This document shows, one piece after another, positions 1 through 7,851 of a stretch of 64,000 nucleotides of DNA. Under the pieces are notes generated by a model, which was not told where the DNA came from, searched no databases, and saw nothing but the letters and a program-made list of their open reading frames with translations. The DNA is from DASSTY01 sp035760645 (GTDB lineage Bacteria > Gemmatimonadota > Gemmatimonadetes > Gemmatimonadales > GWC2-71-9). Within the stretch, counting starts at the first letter, position 1; each line of letters opens with the position of its first letter. The DNA lies in contig DASTSO010000136.1 of NCBI GenBank assembly GCA_035760645.1, forward strand, positions 1 to 64,000, read 5' to 3'. A program made the position numbers and the translations under genes.

Positions 1-124
1 CCTTCCAGGTGCCCTCGAGGCCGAAGTCCAGTGCGGCGTCGATCGGGTTGCCGCAGGCGGCCAGGCCGCCGGCGAGCGCGAGGGCGGCCAGAAAGGCGGT
101 CGTACGGTGCGTCAGCAGGCGCAT
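1..124 (-). CDS. Lipoprotein, N-terminal part only (runs off window start)
   Basis: Reading leftward from ATG at 124, the first 41 codons give a basic N-terminus, a hydrophobic stretch and a lipobox LAAC with the Cys near residue 24. The mature part begins GNPIDAALDF and is cut by the window edge, so the function cannot be read. A GGAG ribosome binding site lies about 8 bases before the ATG. The lipobox predicts signal peptidase II processing and anchoring in the envelope. The 125-311 stretch upstream holds no other gene I can support. Confidence 0.6.
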   Translation of the reverse strand, partial: MRLLTHRTTAFLAALALAGGLAACGNPIDAALDFGLEGTWK

Positions 125-311
125 CGGGTTCTCCGGGAGCGTGGAACGGAAGGTGGACCGTCGGAGCCCGGTGCGCCGAGCAACAATGGTGCCGCCGAGG
201 CCCACGGGCCCGGCCCGCCGGGCCGCCCCGACCCGCCGTGGCCGCGATCAACACGCACCACTCCAGTCACTTAGACCCCGGCCCCCAGGGCACCGGCGGC
301 GCCGCGGCGTG

Positions 312-353
312 AAAACACCCCGGCCTCGGATCCGTGCCGAGGCCGGGGTGTTC
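312..353 (-). terminator. Intrinsic terminator after the M16 protease gene
   Basis: Arms aacaccccggcctcgg and ccgaggccggggtgtt flank a 7-base loop. Read on the minus strand the stem is followed by a short T run (gtttt). It lies about 50 bases after the stop of the leftward protease gene and before the next leftward gene. Confidence 0.75.
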
Positions 354-365
354 TGCGGGATCGTC

Positions 366-404
366 GCGCCGTCAGCCGGGGCGCCGTCAGCCGGGGCGCC
401 GTCA
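366..404 (-). repeat. 15-bp tandem repeat over the protease stop codon
   Basis: The unit gcgccgtcagccggg is present twice and partly a third time. Each copy contains tca, which on the minus strand is TGA. Because the unit is 15 bases, the stop codons fall in the same frame, at 402-404, 387-389 and 372-374. The array therefore supplies backup stops for the protease gene. It most likely arose by simple duplication. Confidence 0.6.
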
Positions 405-3059
405 GCGCCCCCCGCCCGTCCCCCGCACCACCCCCTCCGCCCGCTCGGCCGCCACCAGGTGCCGGCGGGCGATCTCCTGCACCGCCTCGGCCGTCACCGC
501 GCGGAAGGCGGCCGCCGGATCCTCGAGCTCGGCGAGCCCCGTGCCGATGAGCCACGCCTCCAGGATCTCGCCCGCCACGGCGGCGCCGCTCTGGCGCCGC
601 ACCTCGGCCTGGCCCGCGAGGTAGCTGACCGCCTGCGCGAGCTCGCGCTCGCTCACCGGCTCGGCGGCGAAGCGCGCGAGCTCCTCGAGCATCGCGTCCC
701 GCGCCTCCGCCTCGCGCGCGGGGCTCGTGGCGATGTAGGTGACGAGCGCGCCGGCCCGCGCCCGCTGCCAGGTGGAAGCGAGCACCGTGTAGGCGAGCGA
801 GCGCTGGTCGCGCAGTGCGTCGAACAGGCGGCCGCCGAGCCCGCTCGCCACCGCGGCCCAGACGTCGGCGGCATGGCGCATGGGATCGCGCCGCGCGGGG
901 CCCGGGAACGCCATCGCGAGCGCCGACTGCGCCTTCTCGCGGCTCACGACGCGAAGCAGCGGCTCGCCGGCGGGCAGCCACGCGACCGGCGCGTCGTCGC
1001 CCGCGGCCGCGCGCGCGGGCCGATGCTCGAAGACGCCGGCGAGGGTGGCCGTCGCGGCGATCGGATCCACGTCGCCCACCGCGACGACGGTGAGGCGCGC
1101 CTCGCCGAAGGTGCGCGCGTGCCAGCGCCGCACGTCGTCGGGCGCGATCCCGGGGAGCGTCTCGGGCAGCCCGCCGACCGGGAGCCCGTAGGCCCGGTCG
1201 CCGAACGCCGCGCCGAAGGCGAGCTGGAAGGGAAAGCGGAACATGTCGTCCGCCGCCTGCTGCGCCTCGCTCACGAGGAGGCCGCGCTCGCGCACGATGT
1301 CGGCGTCGGCGAAGCGCGGCGCGCTCACGACGCGCTCGACGAGCGCGGCGGCCTCGCCCAGCCGGTCGGCGAGCACGGTGGCGCCGAAGCCGAGCCAGTC
1401 GGAGCCCAGGCTCGGCGCGAGCGAGCCGCCGAGCCGCTCGAAGGCGAAGGCGAGCGCCGCGGCGTCGAGCTCCCCCGCCCCGCGCAGCGCGGCGCGCGCG
1501 GCGAGCGCGGCGAGGCCCGCCTGCGCGGGCGGATCGAAGTCGGCGCGGCGCACGTAGGCGCCGACGGTGACGACGGGGACGCCGCGCTTGCGGCGCACGA
1601 GGAGATCGACGCCGGGAAGCGCGGTGTGCAGGACCCCCGCCACGAGATCGGCCGCCGCGCGATGGGCGGGCGCGGGAGTGGCGGGGACGTGGATCAGCGG
1701 CGCCGCGAGCGGCTCGCCCGCCGGCGGCGTGGCGAACGCCGCGCGGAGCGCCTCGTCGGTGAGCTCGGCGCCGCGGTCCTCGGGGAGATAGAGCACCCCC
1801 GAGACCGCGTCCGCGACGAGGTACGCCTCGGCCGCGGCGCGCACGTCGTCGGGCGTGACGGCCTCGAGCGCGGCGTACTCGCGGTCGAGGAAGTCGTAGC
1901 CGTCGAGCGCCTCCGCGGCGGCGAGCGCCATGGCGCGGCCTTCCATCCCCTCGAACTGCCGCGCCCAACGCGCGAGCAGCAGCGTGCGCGCGCGCGCGAG
2001 GTCCTCGGCGGTGGGGCCCTCGACGGCCAGTCGCCGCACCGCGGCGGCGATGCCCGCGAGCGCCTCGGCCACGCGCTCGGGCTCGAGCTCGGCGGTGACG
2101 CCGAAGACGCCGACCTCGGTGGGCGCGTAGTTGTGGGCGCCCACCGAGGTGACGAGGCCGCGCTCGCGGAGCGCGCGATAGAGCCAGCTGCCGCGCCCCG
2201 CGCCCAGGACCGCGGCGGCGAGATCGAGCGCGGGCGCCGCGGGGTCGAGCGGCGGCACGGTGCGCCACCCCAGCACGAGCTCCGCCTGCGCGACGTCGCC
2301 GCGGAGCGTGCGCGCCCGCACCCGGCGGGTCCACGGCTCCGCGGGCGACGGATCCACCGCCCCTTCGGCCGCGGGCCAGTCGCCGTAGAGCCGCTCGGCG
2401 AGGGCGAGCGCTTCGGCTTCGTCCACGGCGCCGACGATCGTGAGAATCGTGCGCTCGGGCACGTAGCGCGAGCGGTAGTAGCCGACGACGTCGTCGCGCG
2501 TGAAGCCGGCGAGCTGCTCCTCGTAGCCGATCCGCCAGCGGCGGATGCGGTGGTGGTCGAACATCAGCTCGTGCAGCGTCTCGTAGGCCACCGCGCCGGG
2601 CGAATCGAGCTTGCGCTTCGCTTCCTGGATGATCACCTGCAGCTCGCGCGCGAGCTCGCCCGCCTCGACCTCGGAGTGCCGGAGCGCGTCGGCCTGGATG
2701 TCCATCGCGTGGGCGAGATTCGCCGCGGGCAGGACGACGAAGTAGGCGGTGTGGTCGTACGAGGTGTGGGCGTTGAGGTAGCCGCCCGCCGCCTTCGTCT
2801 CGCGCGCGATCTCGCCGACGCCGCGGCGCGGCGTGCCCTTGAAGTACATGTGCTCGAGGACGTGCGAGATCCCCTGCCAGCGGTCGGGCTCGTCGAAGAA
2901 GCCCGCCTCGACGTGCGTGACCACCGCGACGACGGGCGCGGAGTCGTCGCGCTGCACGAGCACGGTCAGGCCGTTGGGGAGGACGGTGCGGCGCACGCCC
3001 TCGGTCCAGCGGGGCGGAAGCTCGGAGGCGAGCAGCGGGAGGGCAGGTTCCTGACTCAT
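402..3059 (-). CDS. M16 family zinc metallopeptidase (two-domain)
   Basis: Predicted zinc endopeptidase of the pitrilysin/insulinase family, 885 aa, about the usual length for a fused two-half M16 protein. The inverted zinc motif HVLEH is at residues 66-70 and the third ligand Glu lies near 146 (IIQEAKRK), the expected spacing. The second half, from about residue 450, repeats the fold without HxxEH, as in the non-catalytic half of the family. No signal peptide is seen, so it may be cytoplasmic or exported atypically. The start ATG at 3059 has GAGG a few bases upstream. It lies downstream of the TPR gene on the same strand, but a hairpin at 3090-3122 separates them. The substrate cannot be told. 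Confidence 0.9.
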   Translation of the reverse strand: MSQEPALPLLASELPPRWTEGVRRTVLPNGLTVLVQRDDSAPVVAVVTHVEAGFFDEPDRWQGISHVLEHMYFKGTPRRGVGEIARETKAAGGYLNAHTSYDHTAYFVVLPAANLAHAMDIQADALRHSEVEAGELARELQVIIQEAKRKLDSPGAVAYETLHELMFDHHRIRRWRIGYEEQLAGFTRDDVVGYYRSRYVPERTILTIVGAVDEAEALALAERLYGDWPAAEGAVDPSPAEPWTRRVRARTLRGDVAQAELVLGWRTVPPLDPAAPALDLAAAVLGAGRGSWLYRALRERGLVTSVGAHNYAPTEVGVFGVTAELEPERVAEALAGIAAAVRRLAVEGPTAEDLARARTLLLARWARQFEGMEGRAMALAAAEALDGYDFLDREYAALEAVTPDDVRAAAEAYLVADAVSGVLYLPEDRGAELTDEALRAAFATPPAGEPLAAPLIHVPATPAPAHRAAADLVAGVLHTALPGVDLLVRRKRGVPVVTVGAYVRRADFDPPAQAGLAALAARAALRGAGELDAAALAFAFERLGGSLAPSLGSDWLGFGATVLADRLGEAAALVERVVSAPRFADADIVRERGLLVSEAQQAADDMFRFPFQLAFGAAFGDRAYGLPVGGLPETLPGIAPDDVRRWHARTFGEARLTVVAVGDVDPIAATATLAGVFEHRPARAAAGDDAPVAWLPAGEPLLRVVSREKAQSALAMAFPGPARRDPMRHAADVWAAVASGLGGRLFDALRDQRSLAYTVLASTWQRARAGALVTYIATSPAREAEARDAMLEELARFAAEPVSERELAQAVSYLAGQAEVRRQSGAAVAGEILEAWLIGTGLAELEDPAAAFRAVTAEAVQEIARRHLVAAERAEGVVRGTGGGR

Positions 3060-3089
3060 CGCGGTTCCTCGTCGGGGCCGAACGGATCG

Positions 3090-3122
3090 AAGGGTGCCCG
3101 GAAAGCTAACCCGGGCACCCTT
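3090..3122 (-). terminator. Hairpin between TPR gene and M16 gene
   Basis: Perfect 12-bp arms aagggtgcccgg and ccgggcaccctt with a 9-base loop. It sits 28 bases past the stop of the leftward TPR gene and 30 bases before the protease ATG. There is no long T run, so it may terminate only partly, or act as a processing or stability hairpin. Confidence 0.6.
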
Positions 3123-3149
3123 CGCGCCGTCCGACCTCCCGCCTTCCGC

Positions 3150-4292
3150 TCAGTGAATGATGCGGATGACCCCCGCCTCGGCGCTCCCGCGGATGAACGC
3201 CTCGGCGTTGGTGACGGGGATGATGACGCCGGTCTCGGTCTGGCCGCGGCGCGCGAGGCCCGACATGAACTCCCGCAGCGAGGCGTCGGCCCACTCGCGG
3301 TCGGCGGCCTTCATCTGCAGGAGGATCTCGTCCCACGAGCCCCGGAAAACCGCGCCGGCGAGCGTGGCGACCTGGTGCTGGTCGGCGGCGGGGCCGCTGG
3401 CCCCGGACGCGTGGGGCGGGGTCTTCTTCATCGCGTGCAGCTCGCCGAGGAGCGTGCCGAAGAGCTCGAGCTGGTGCGGATCGCGGCTCGAGCCGTCGGG
3501 CTGCTGCGCCTCGACCTCGGCGAGCAGCATCTCGATCCCGTCGGGCTCGCCGCTCACCTCGGTGAGCCGCGCGATCCAGGGCGCCAGCTCGGGGTCCTCG
3601 TCGGGGAGCCGGTACACGGACTTCTTGAGCTCGATGTGGCGCCAGAGCGCGAGCTCGTCGTAGTGGTCCTCGGGCTGGGTGCGCTCGAGGTGGTGCAGCG
3701 CCGCCTCCGACTCGCCGCGGTCGTAGAGCAGGTTGGCGAGGTAGATCCGCGCCTCGACGTACTGCGGGTCGATGGCGAGCGCGCGGCGGAGCCAGAAGAG
3801 CGCGGCGCCGTCGTTGCCCAGCCGGTGCGCCGCATAGCCCATGCAGCTCGCCGCGTCGGGCGACTCGGGATGCGCGCTCGCCGCCAGGTCGAAGAAGCGC
3901 TGCGCCGGCGCGACGAGCCCCTCGCGGAAGAAGGCGCGGCCGATCTGCAGCATGAGGTCGTGGTCGTCCTCGTAGCCGAGCTGCAGGATGCGCTCGACGG
4001 CGCGGGTGGCGCCGGCGCGATCGCCGAACTTGAGGAGCAGCTCGCTCAGGCCGGCGAGGGCGTCCTCGTGGTCGGGATCGAGCCCGAGGGCGTGCTCGAA
4101 CGCGCGGCGCGCCCAGGCGAAGTCCTCCCGCGCCAGATAGGCGTAGGCGAGACCGACATGGAGATCGACGGCGTGGGGGTAGACGGAGATGCCCTCTTGC
4201 AGGAGGGCGAGCGCCTCGTCGTAGCGTCCTTCGTTGTAGAGCTGATGGGCCTGTTCGTCGAATTCGTCGGAGCTGCGGAATGCTTCCGACAT
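3150..4292 (-). CDS. TPR-repeat protein
   Basis: 380-aa tetratricopeptide protein. The N-terminal half shows successive helical pairs with TPR spacing, such as YNEGRYDEALALLQEGI and a later WARRAFEHALGLDPDHEDAL, and further repeats to about residue 230. The C-terminal third is not TPR-like; it contains a low-complexity stretch and ends NAEAFIRGSAEAGVIRIIH. No signal peptide or membrane segment is seen. ATG 4292 is chosen because GGAGG lies about 10 bases upstream; the frame is open further upstream but without a better start. TPRs scaffold protein contacts, and no partner can be inferred. Confidence 0.8.
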   Translation of the reverse strand: MSEAFRSSDEFDEQAHQLYNEGRYDEALALLQEGISVYPHAVDLHVGLAYAYLAREDFAWARRAFEHALGLDPDHEDALAGLSELLLKFGDRAGATRAVERILQLGYEDDHDLMLQIGRAFFREGLVAPAQRFFDLAASAHPESPDAASCMGYAAHRLGNDGAALFWLRRALAIDPQYVEARIYLANLLYDRGESEAALHHLERTQPEDHYDELALWRHIELKKSVYRLPDEDPELAPWIARLTEVSGEPDGIEMLLAEVEAQQPDGSSRDPHQLELFGTLLGELHAMKKTPPHASGASGPAADQHQVATLAGAVFRGSWDEILLQMKAADREWADASLREFMSGLARRGQTETGVIIPVTNAEAFIRGSAEAGVIRIIH

Positions 4293-4475
4293 CGGCAGGG
4301 GCCTCCAGTGGGGCGGGGATGTCCAATAGTACGAGTCGCGATCGGGGCGGGCAAGCCGCGCCGCGTCGGGTCTCGCGCCCCCGCCGCCGCCCCGCCCCAA
4401 CCGCTTCCAGAGTAGAGGGTTCCGCCGCGCCGCAGCGGTGAGGACAGTCACCCGGCCGGGCGGCAAACCGGGGGA

Positions 4476-4503
4476 TTGACCGGCCATTCGGGCGCCCTAT
4501 TTT
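4476..4503 (+). promoter_or_regulatory. Promoter of the TetR-efflux operon
   Basis: A -35 like TTGACC at 4476-4481 and a -10 like TATTTT at 4498-4503 with a 16-base spacer. It precedes the regulator ATG at 4536 by about 30 bases and runs directly into the palindromic operator. Confidence 0.6.
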
Positions 4504-4517
4504 ACTGACCGGTCAGT
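4504..4517. promoter_or_regulatory. Probable TetR operator (14-bp perfect palindrome)
   Basis: actgaccggtcagt is a perfect palindrome immediately after the -10. A core TGACCGGTCA is typical of operators bound by TetR-family repressors. It would cover the transcription start, so bound repressor would block the whole pump operon. The match to the regulator encoded next door is inference from position. Confidence 0.7.
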
Positions 4518-4535
4518 TACTTATTCGGAGCCCCG

Positions 4536-5201
4536 ATGAGCCATCCCGATCCCCGACCCCCCGAGACGCCGCGCTGGCAGCGGCGCCCCGAGGAGCGGCC
4601 CGAGGAGATCCTCGACGCCGCGCTCGGCGTCTTCGGCCGGTGCGGCTTCGCGCCCGCCCGGCTCGAGGAGGTGGCGCGCGAGGCGGGGGTCAGCAAGGGC
4701 ACCCTCTACCGCTACTTCGCCAGCAAGGAGGACCTCTTCCGCGCCATGGTACGCGCCAAGGTGGTCACCTGCGTCGTGGCGGGCGAGGAGTACGTGCGGC
4801 AGTACTACGGCAGCGCGACCGAGCTCCTGGTGGACTTGATGCGACGGCTGTGGGAGACGGTGAGCCGGCCCGAGGTCATCCGCATCGCCCGCCTGGTGCA
4901 GGGCGAGCTGGGCCGCTTTCCCGAGCTCGCGCGGTTTTACTACGAGGAGGTGATTCTCCCCTCGCGCCGCCTCTTCGAGCAGGCGCTCGAGCGCGGCCTC
5001 GCCTCGGGCGAGTTCCGCCAGCTGGCGCACGCCGCCACCGCGCGCGCCATCGCGTCGCTCCTGGTCCATTCCGCCCAATCGCAGGCCTTCTTCTCCGTCT
5101 ATGATCCGAACGCCCTCGACGGCGAACGCCTGTTCGAGGGGATCGTGGACCTCGTCCTCGACGGCGTCCGCGCCCGGCCGCCGGCCGTCACCACCGACTG
5201 A
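4536..5201 (+). CDS. TetR/AcrR family transcriptional regulator
   Basis: 221-aa predicted repressor. Residues about 17-65 form the TetR DNA-binding domain (ILDAALGVFGRCGF, then VAREAGVSKGTLYRYF with KEDLF). The rest is the variable helical ligand and dimer domain. It is the first gene of the efflux operon and ends 7 bases before the TolC gene. The ATG at 4536 has GGAG 5 bases upstream. The palindrome at 4504-4517 on its own promoter suggests autorepression relieved by a pump substrate. The ligand is unknown. Confidence 0.92.
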   Translation: MSHPDPRPPETPRWQRRPEERPEEILDAALGVFGRCGFAPARLEEVAREAGVSKGTLYRYFASKEDLFRAMVRAKVVTCVVAGEEYVRQYYGSATELLVDLMRRLWETVSRPEVIRIARLVQGELGRFPELARFYYEEVILPSRRLFEQALERGLASGEFRQLAHAATARAIASLLVHSAQSQAFFSVYDPNALDGERLFEGIVDLVLDGVRARPPAVTTD

Positions 5202-5208
5202 GACCGAC

Positions 5209-6606
5209 ATGCGCCCAGCCGTTCCGCTCCTCCGCCGTTCCGGCCCCGCCCGCGCACTCCCGGCCCTGGCGGCAGCCGCGGCGGCCGTGCTCCTCGCGCC
5301 GCCCCGCCCCGCCCTGGCCCAGCAGCGCGACTCCGCGGGCGCCGCGGCCGCCGCGGCCGCCGTGCCGGCGCGCCCCCTCACGCTGCTCGACGCCGTGGGC
5401 CTCGGCCGGCGCCGGGGTGTGAGCGTCGCGCTCGCGCAGCTCAGCGCGCGCGTCGCCGAGCGGCGGGTGGGCGAGCGGCGCGGGGAGCTGCTGCCGCAGG
5501 TCAGCGGCGCGGCGGAATACACGCGCCAGACGGTGAACTTCTCGGAGTTCGGCCTCAGTCTGCCGGGCGTCCCCGCGGTCAGCCCCGGCTTCAACCTCTG
5601 GCGCGCGCAGCTGCGCGGCAGCCAGACCATCCTCGACCTCGCGACGCTCGCGCGCGTGAGCGCCGCGCGCGACACGGCGCGCGCCGCCGGGCTCGACGTG
5701 CAGGCCGTCGGCGAGGCGGCCGGCGCGCAGGCGGGCCTCGCCTACCTGCGCGCGGTGAGCGCCGAGGAGACGGTGCGCGCCCGGCAGGCCGACAGCGCGG
5801 TGGCCGCCCAGCTCCTCGAGCAGGCGCGCCAGCTCGTCGCCTCGGGGGTGAGCCCGGTCATCGACCAGACGCGCAGCGAGGTCAGCTTCCAGGCGGTGCG
5901 CACCCAGCTCGAGCTGGCGCGCAACGCGCGCGACCGCGCGCAGCTCGACCTGCGCCGCGCGCTCGACCTGCCGCCCGACGCGCCGATCGCGCTCGCCGAC
6001 TCGCTCGCGCCCCTCGAGACCGAGCTGCCGACGGAGCCCGGCGCCGCGGTGGCCTACGCGCGCACCCATCGGGCCGAGCTGCGGGCCGAGCAGGCTCGCA
6101 CCGCGGCCGCGCGGCGCAACCTGCGCGCGATCAAGCTGGAGTACCTGCCCTCGCTCAACGCGAACGGCTACTACCAGCAGAGCGGCACCGCCCTGAGCGC
6201 GCTCAACGGCACCTACCAGGTGAACGTGCTGCTGAGCCTGCCGATCTTCGACGGCCTGCGCCGCGAGAGCCGCACGGCCGAGCAGCGGTTCCGCCTCGAG
6301 GCGCAGGAGCTGCGCGAGCGCGACCTCGGCAATCAGGTCGCCACCGAGGCGAGCCAGGCGGTGCTCGACCTCGCGAGCGCGCGCCAGCAGATGCTGCTCG
6401 CGGGCACCCGGCTGCAGCTCGCCGAGCAGGAGCTGGCGCAGGCCCAGGAGCGCTTCCAGGCCGGCGTGGCGGGGAGCGTCGAGACCACCCAGGCGCAGAG
6501 CTCGCTCATCGCGGCGCGTGACGCGCTGATCCAGGCGCGCGTGGGCTTCGCGACCGCGCACCTCAACACCTATCGCGCGCTCGGCGTCATCGACCAGCTG
6601 CACTGA
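5209..6606 (+). CDS. TolC family outer-membrane efflux channel
   Basis: 465-aa outer-membrane factor that would form the exit duct of the tripartite pump encoded by the next two genes. A signal peptide ends near residue 37 (PALAQ). The body has the two structural repeats of TolC, rich in long helices with Ala/Gln/Arg heptads, and typical segments such as SLPIFDGLRRE near residue 345 and RFQAGVAGSVETTQAQ near 420. The start is 7 bases after the TetR stop. Its TGA overlaps the next ATG (TGATG), giving translational coupling. Confidence 0.9.
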   Translation: MRPAVPLLRRSGPARALPALAAAAAAVLLAPPRPALAQQRDSAGAAAAAAAVPARPLTLLDAVGLGRRRGVSVALAQLSARVAERRVGERRGELLPQVSGAAEYTRQTVNFSEFGLSLPGVPAVSPGFNLWRAQLRGSQTILDLATLARVSAARDTARAAGLDVQAVGEAAGAQAGLAYLRAVSAEETVRARQADSAVAAQLLEQARQLVASGVSPVIDQTRSEVSFQAVRTQLELARNARDRAQLDLRRALDLPPDAPIALADSLAPLETELPTEPGAAVAYARTHRAELRAEQARTAAARRNLRAIKLEYLPSLNANGYYQQSGTALSALNGTYQVNVLLSLPIFDGLRRESRTAEQRFRLEAQELRERDLGNQVATEASQAVLDLASARQQMLLAGTRLQLAEQELAQAQERFQAGVAGSVETTQAQSSLIAARDALIQARVGFATAHLNTYRALGVIDQLH

Positions 6607-7823
6607 TGCCGACGGCGCCCCCGACGACCCCGACGACGACCCCGACGGCGCCGACGACGCCCCCGACCGACGAGCCCAGGACCCCGACCATGGCGAGCAC
6701 GACCACAACGACGGACGCAGTGACCCCGACCGACCGCTCCCCCACCGCGGGCGGCCACGCCCCGGAGGCCGAGCCCGCGGCACCGAAGCGCCGCATCAAC
6801 CCGCTGCTCATCATCGGCGTGCTGGTGCTCGCCGGGCTCGGGTGGGGCGTGACGCGCTGGCTGCACGGCCGCAACCACGAGTCCACCGACAACGCGCAGA
6901 TCGACGGCCACGTGACGCCGATCGCGCCCAAGGTGCAGGCGTTCGTGAGCCGCGTGCTGGTGGACGACAACCTGCACGTCAAGGAGGGCGACACGCTCGT
7001 CGTGCTCGACGACCGCGACCTCCGGGTGCGGCTCCAGCAGGCCGAGGCGGAGCTGGCGACGGCGCAGGCCGCGGTCGGCGGCACCCGCGGCCCGGGCCAG
7101 GCGGAGGCGGCGGTGCAGGCCAGCCGCGCCCAGGCCTCGGGCGCCAGCGCGAACGTCGCGGCGGCGGAGGCGAACTACCGGAAGGCGCAGGCCGATCTCG
7201 AGCGGATCCGCGGGCTGGCGGCGAAGAAGATCGTCGCCGCCCAGCAGCTCGACGCCGCGCAGGCCGCGGCCGACGCGGCGCGCGCCAACCTCGAGGCGGT
7301 GCAGCGCCAGGCGGCGGCGAGCGGCAGCAACGTCGCCGTGGCGCAGGCGGCGCTCCGCGGCGCCGAGGCGCGGCTCGAGGCGGCGCGCACGGCGGTCGAG
7401 AACGCCAAGATCCAGCTCGGCTACACCGTGATCACCGCGCCCACGGCCGGCATCGTCGCCAAGCGGCGGGTCGAGCCGGGCGAGCTGGTGCAGGTGGGCC
7501 AGCAGCTCATGACCATCGTCCCCGAGCGCGACCTCTGGGTCACGGCCAACATGAAGGAGACCCAGATGGAGCACGTGAACCCGGGCGACGCCGCGGAGTT
7601 CACGGTGGACGCCTATCCGGACGTCACCTTCCACGGCAAGGTCGAGAGCATCGCGCCCGCCACCGGCGCGCGCTTCTCGCTGCTGCCGCCCGACAACGCC
7701 ACGGGCAACTTCACCAAGGTGGTCCAGCGCATCCCGGTGCGCATCGCCATCGACTCGGCCGACCTCGCCAAGTATCCGCTGCGGCCGGGGATGAGCGTCG
7801 AGCTCGAGATCACGACCCGGTAA
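6606..7823 (+). CDS. emrA: EmrA/HlyD family membrane-fusion protein
   Basis: 405-aa periplasmic adaptor linking the inner-membrane MFS pump to the TolC channel. After an unusual Thr/Pro-rich tail (residues 1-62) there is one membrane helix (about 64-82). Then comes the EmrA signature DNAQIDGHVTPIAP, the first lipoyl half, a long Ala/Glu coiled-coil hairpin (about 135-265), the second lipoyl half and beta-barrel domains. ATG 6606 overlaps the TolC stop as TGATG. A later ATG at 6690 would remove most of the low-complexity tail and remains possible. Confidence 0.88.
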   Translation: MPTAPPTTPTTTPTAPTTPPTDEPRTPTMASTTTTTDAVTPTDRSPTAGGHAPEAEPAAPKRRINPLLIIGVLVLAGLGWGVTRWLHGRNHESTDNAQIDGHVTPIAPKVQAFVSRVLVDDNLHVKEGDTLVVLDDRDLRVRLQQAEAELATAQAAVGGTRGPGQAEAAVQASRAQASGASANVAAAEANYRKAQADLERIRGLAAKKIVAAQQLDAAQAAADAARANLEAVQRQAAASGSNVAVAQAALRGAEARLEAARTAVENAKIQLGYTVITAPTAGIVAKRRVEPGELVQVGQQLMTIVPERDLWVTANMKETQMEHVNPGDAAEFTVDAYPDVTFHGKVESIAPATGARFSLLPPDNATGNFTKVVQRIPVRIAIDSADLAKYPLRPGMSVELEITTR

Positions 7824-7851
7824 CCCGCCCCGACCCGGTCACGGAACGCCC

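Noticed and set aside
9..4415. A 1468-codon open frame on the plus strand opposite the M16 and TPR genes
   Set aside because: It is the antisense shadow of two well-supported minus-strand genes; the translation is Arg/Gly/Ala low complexity with no domain, a usual artefact of GC-rich codon use.
4437..4450. GTGA/GTCAC inverted repeat upstream of the TPR gene as a shared operator with 29307 and 31561
   Set aside because: The three sites differ in spacing and arm sequence; chance is likely in such GC-rich DNA.
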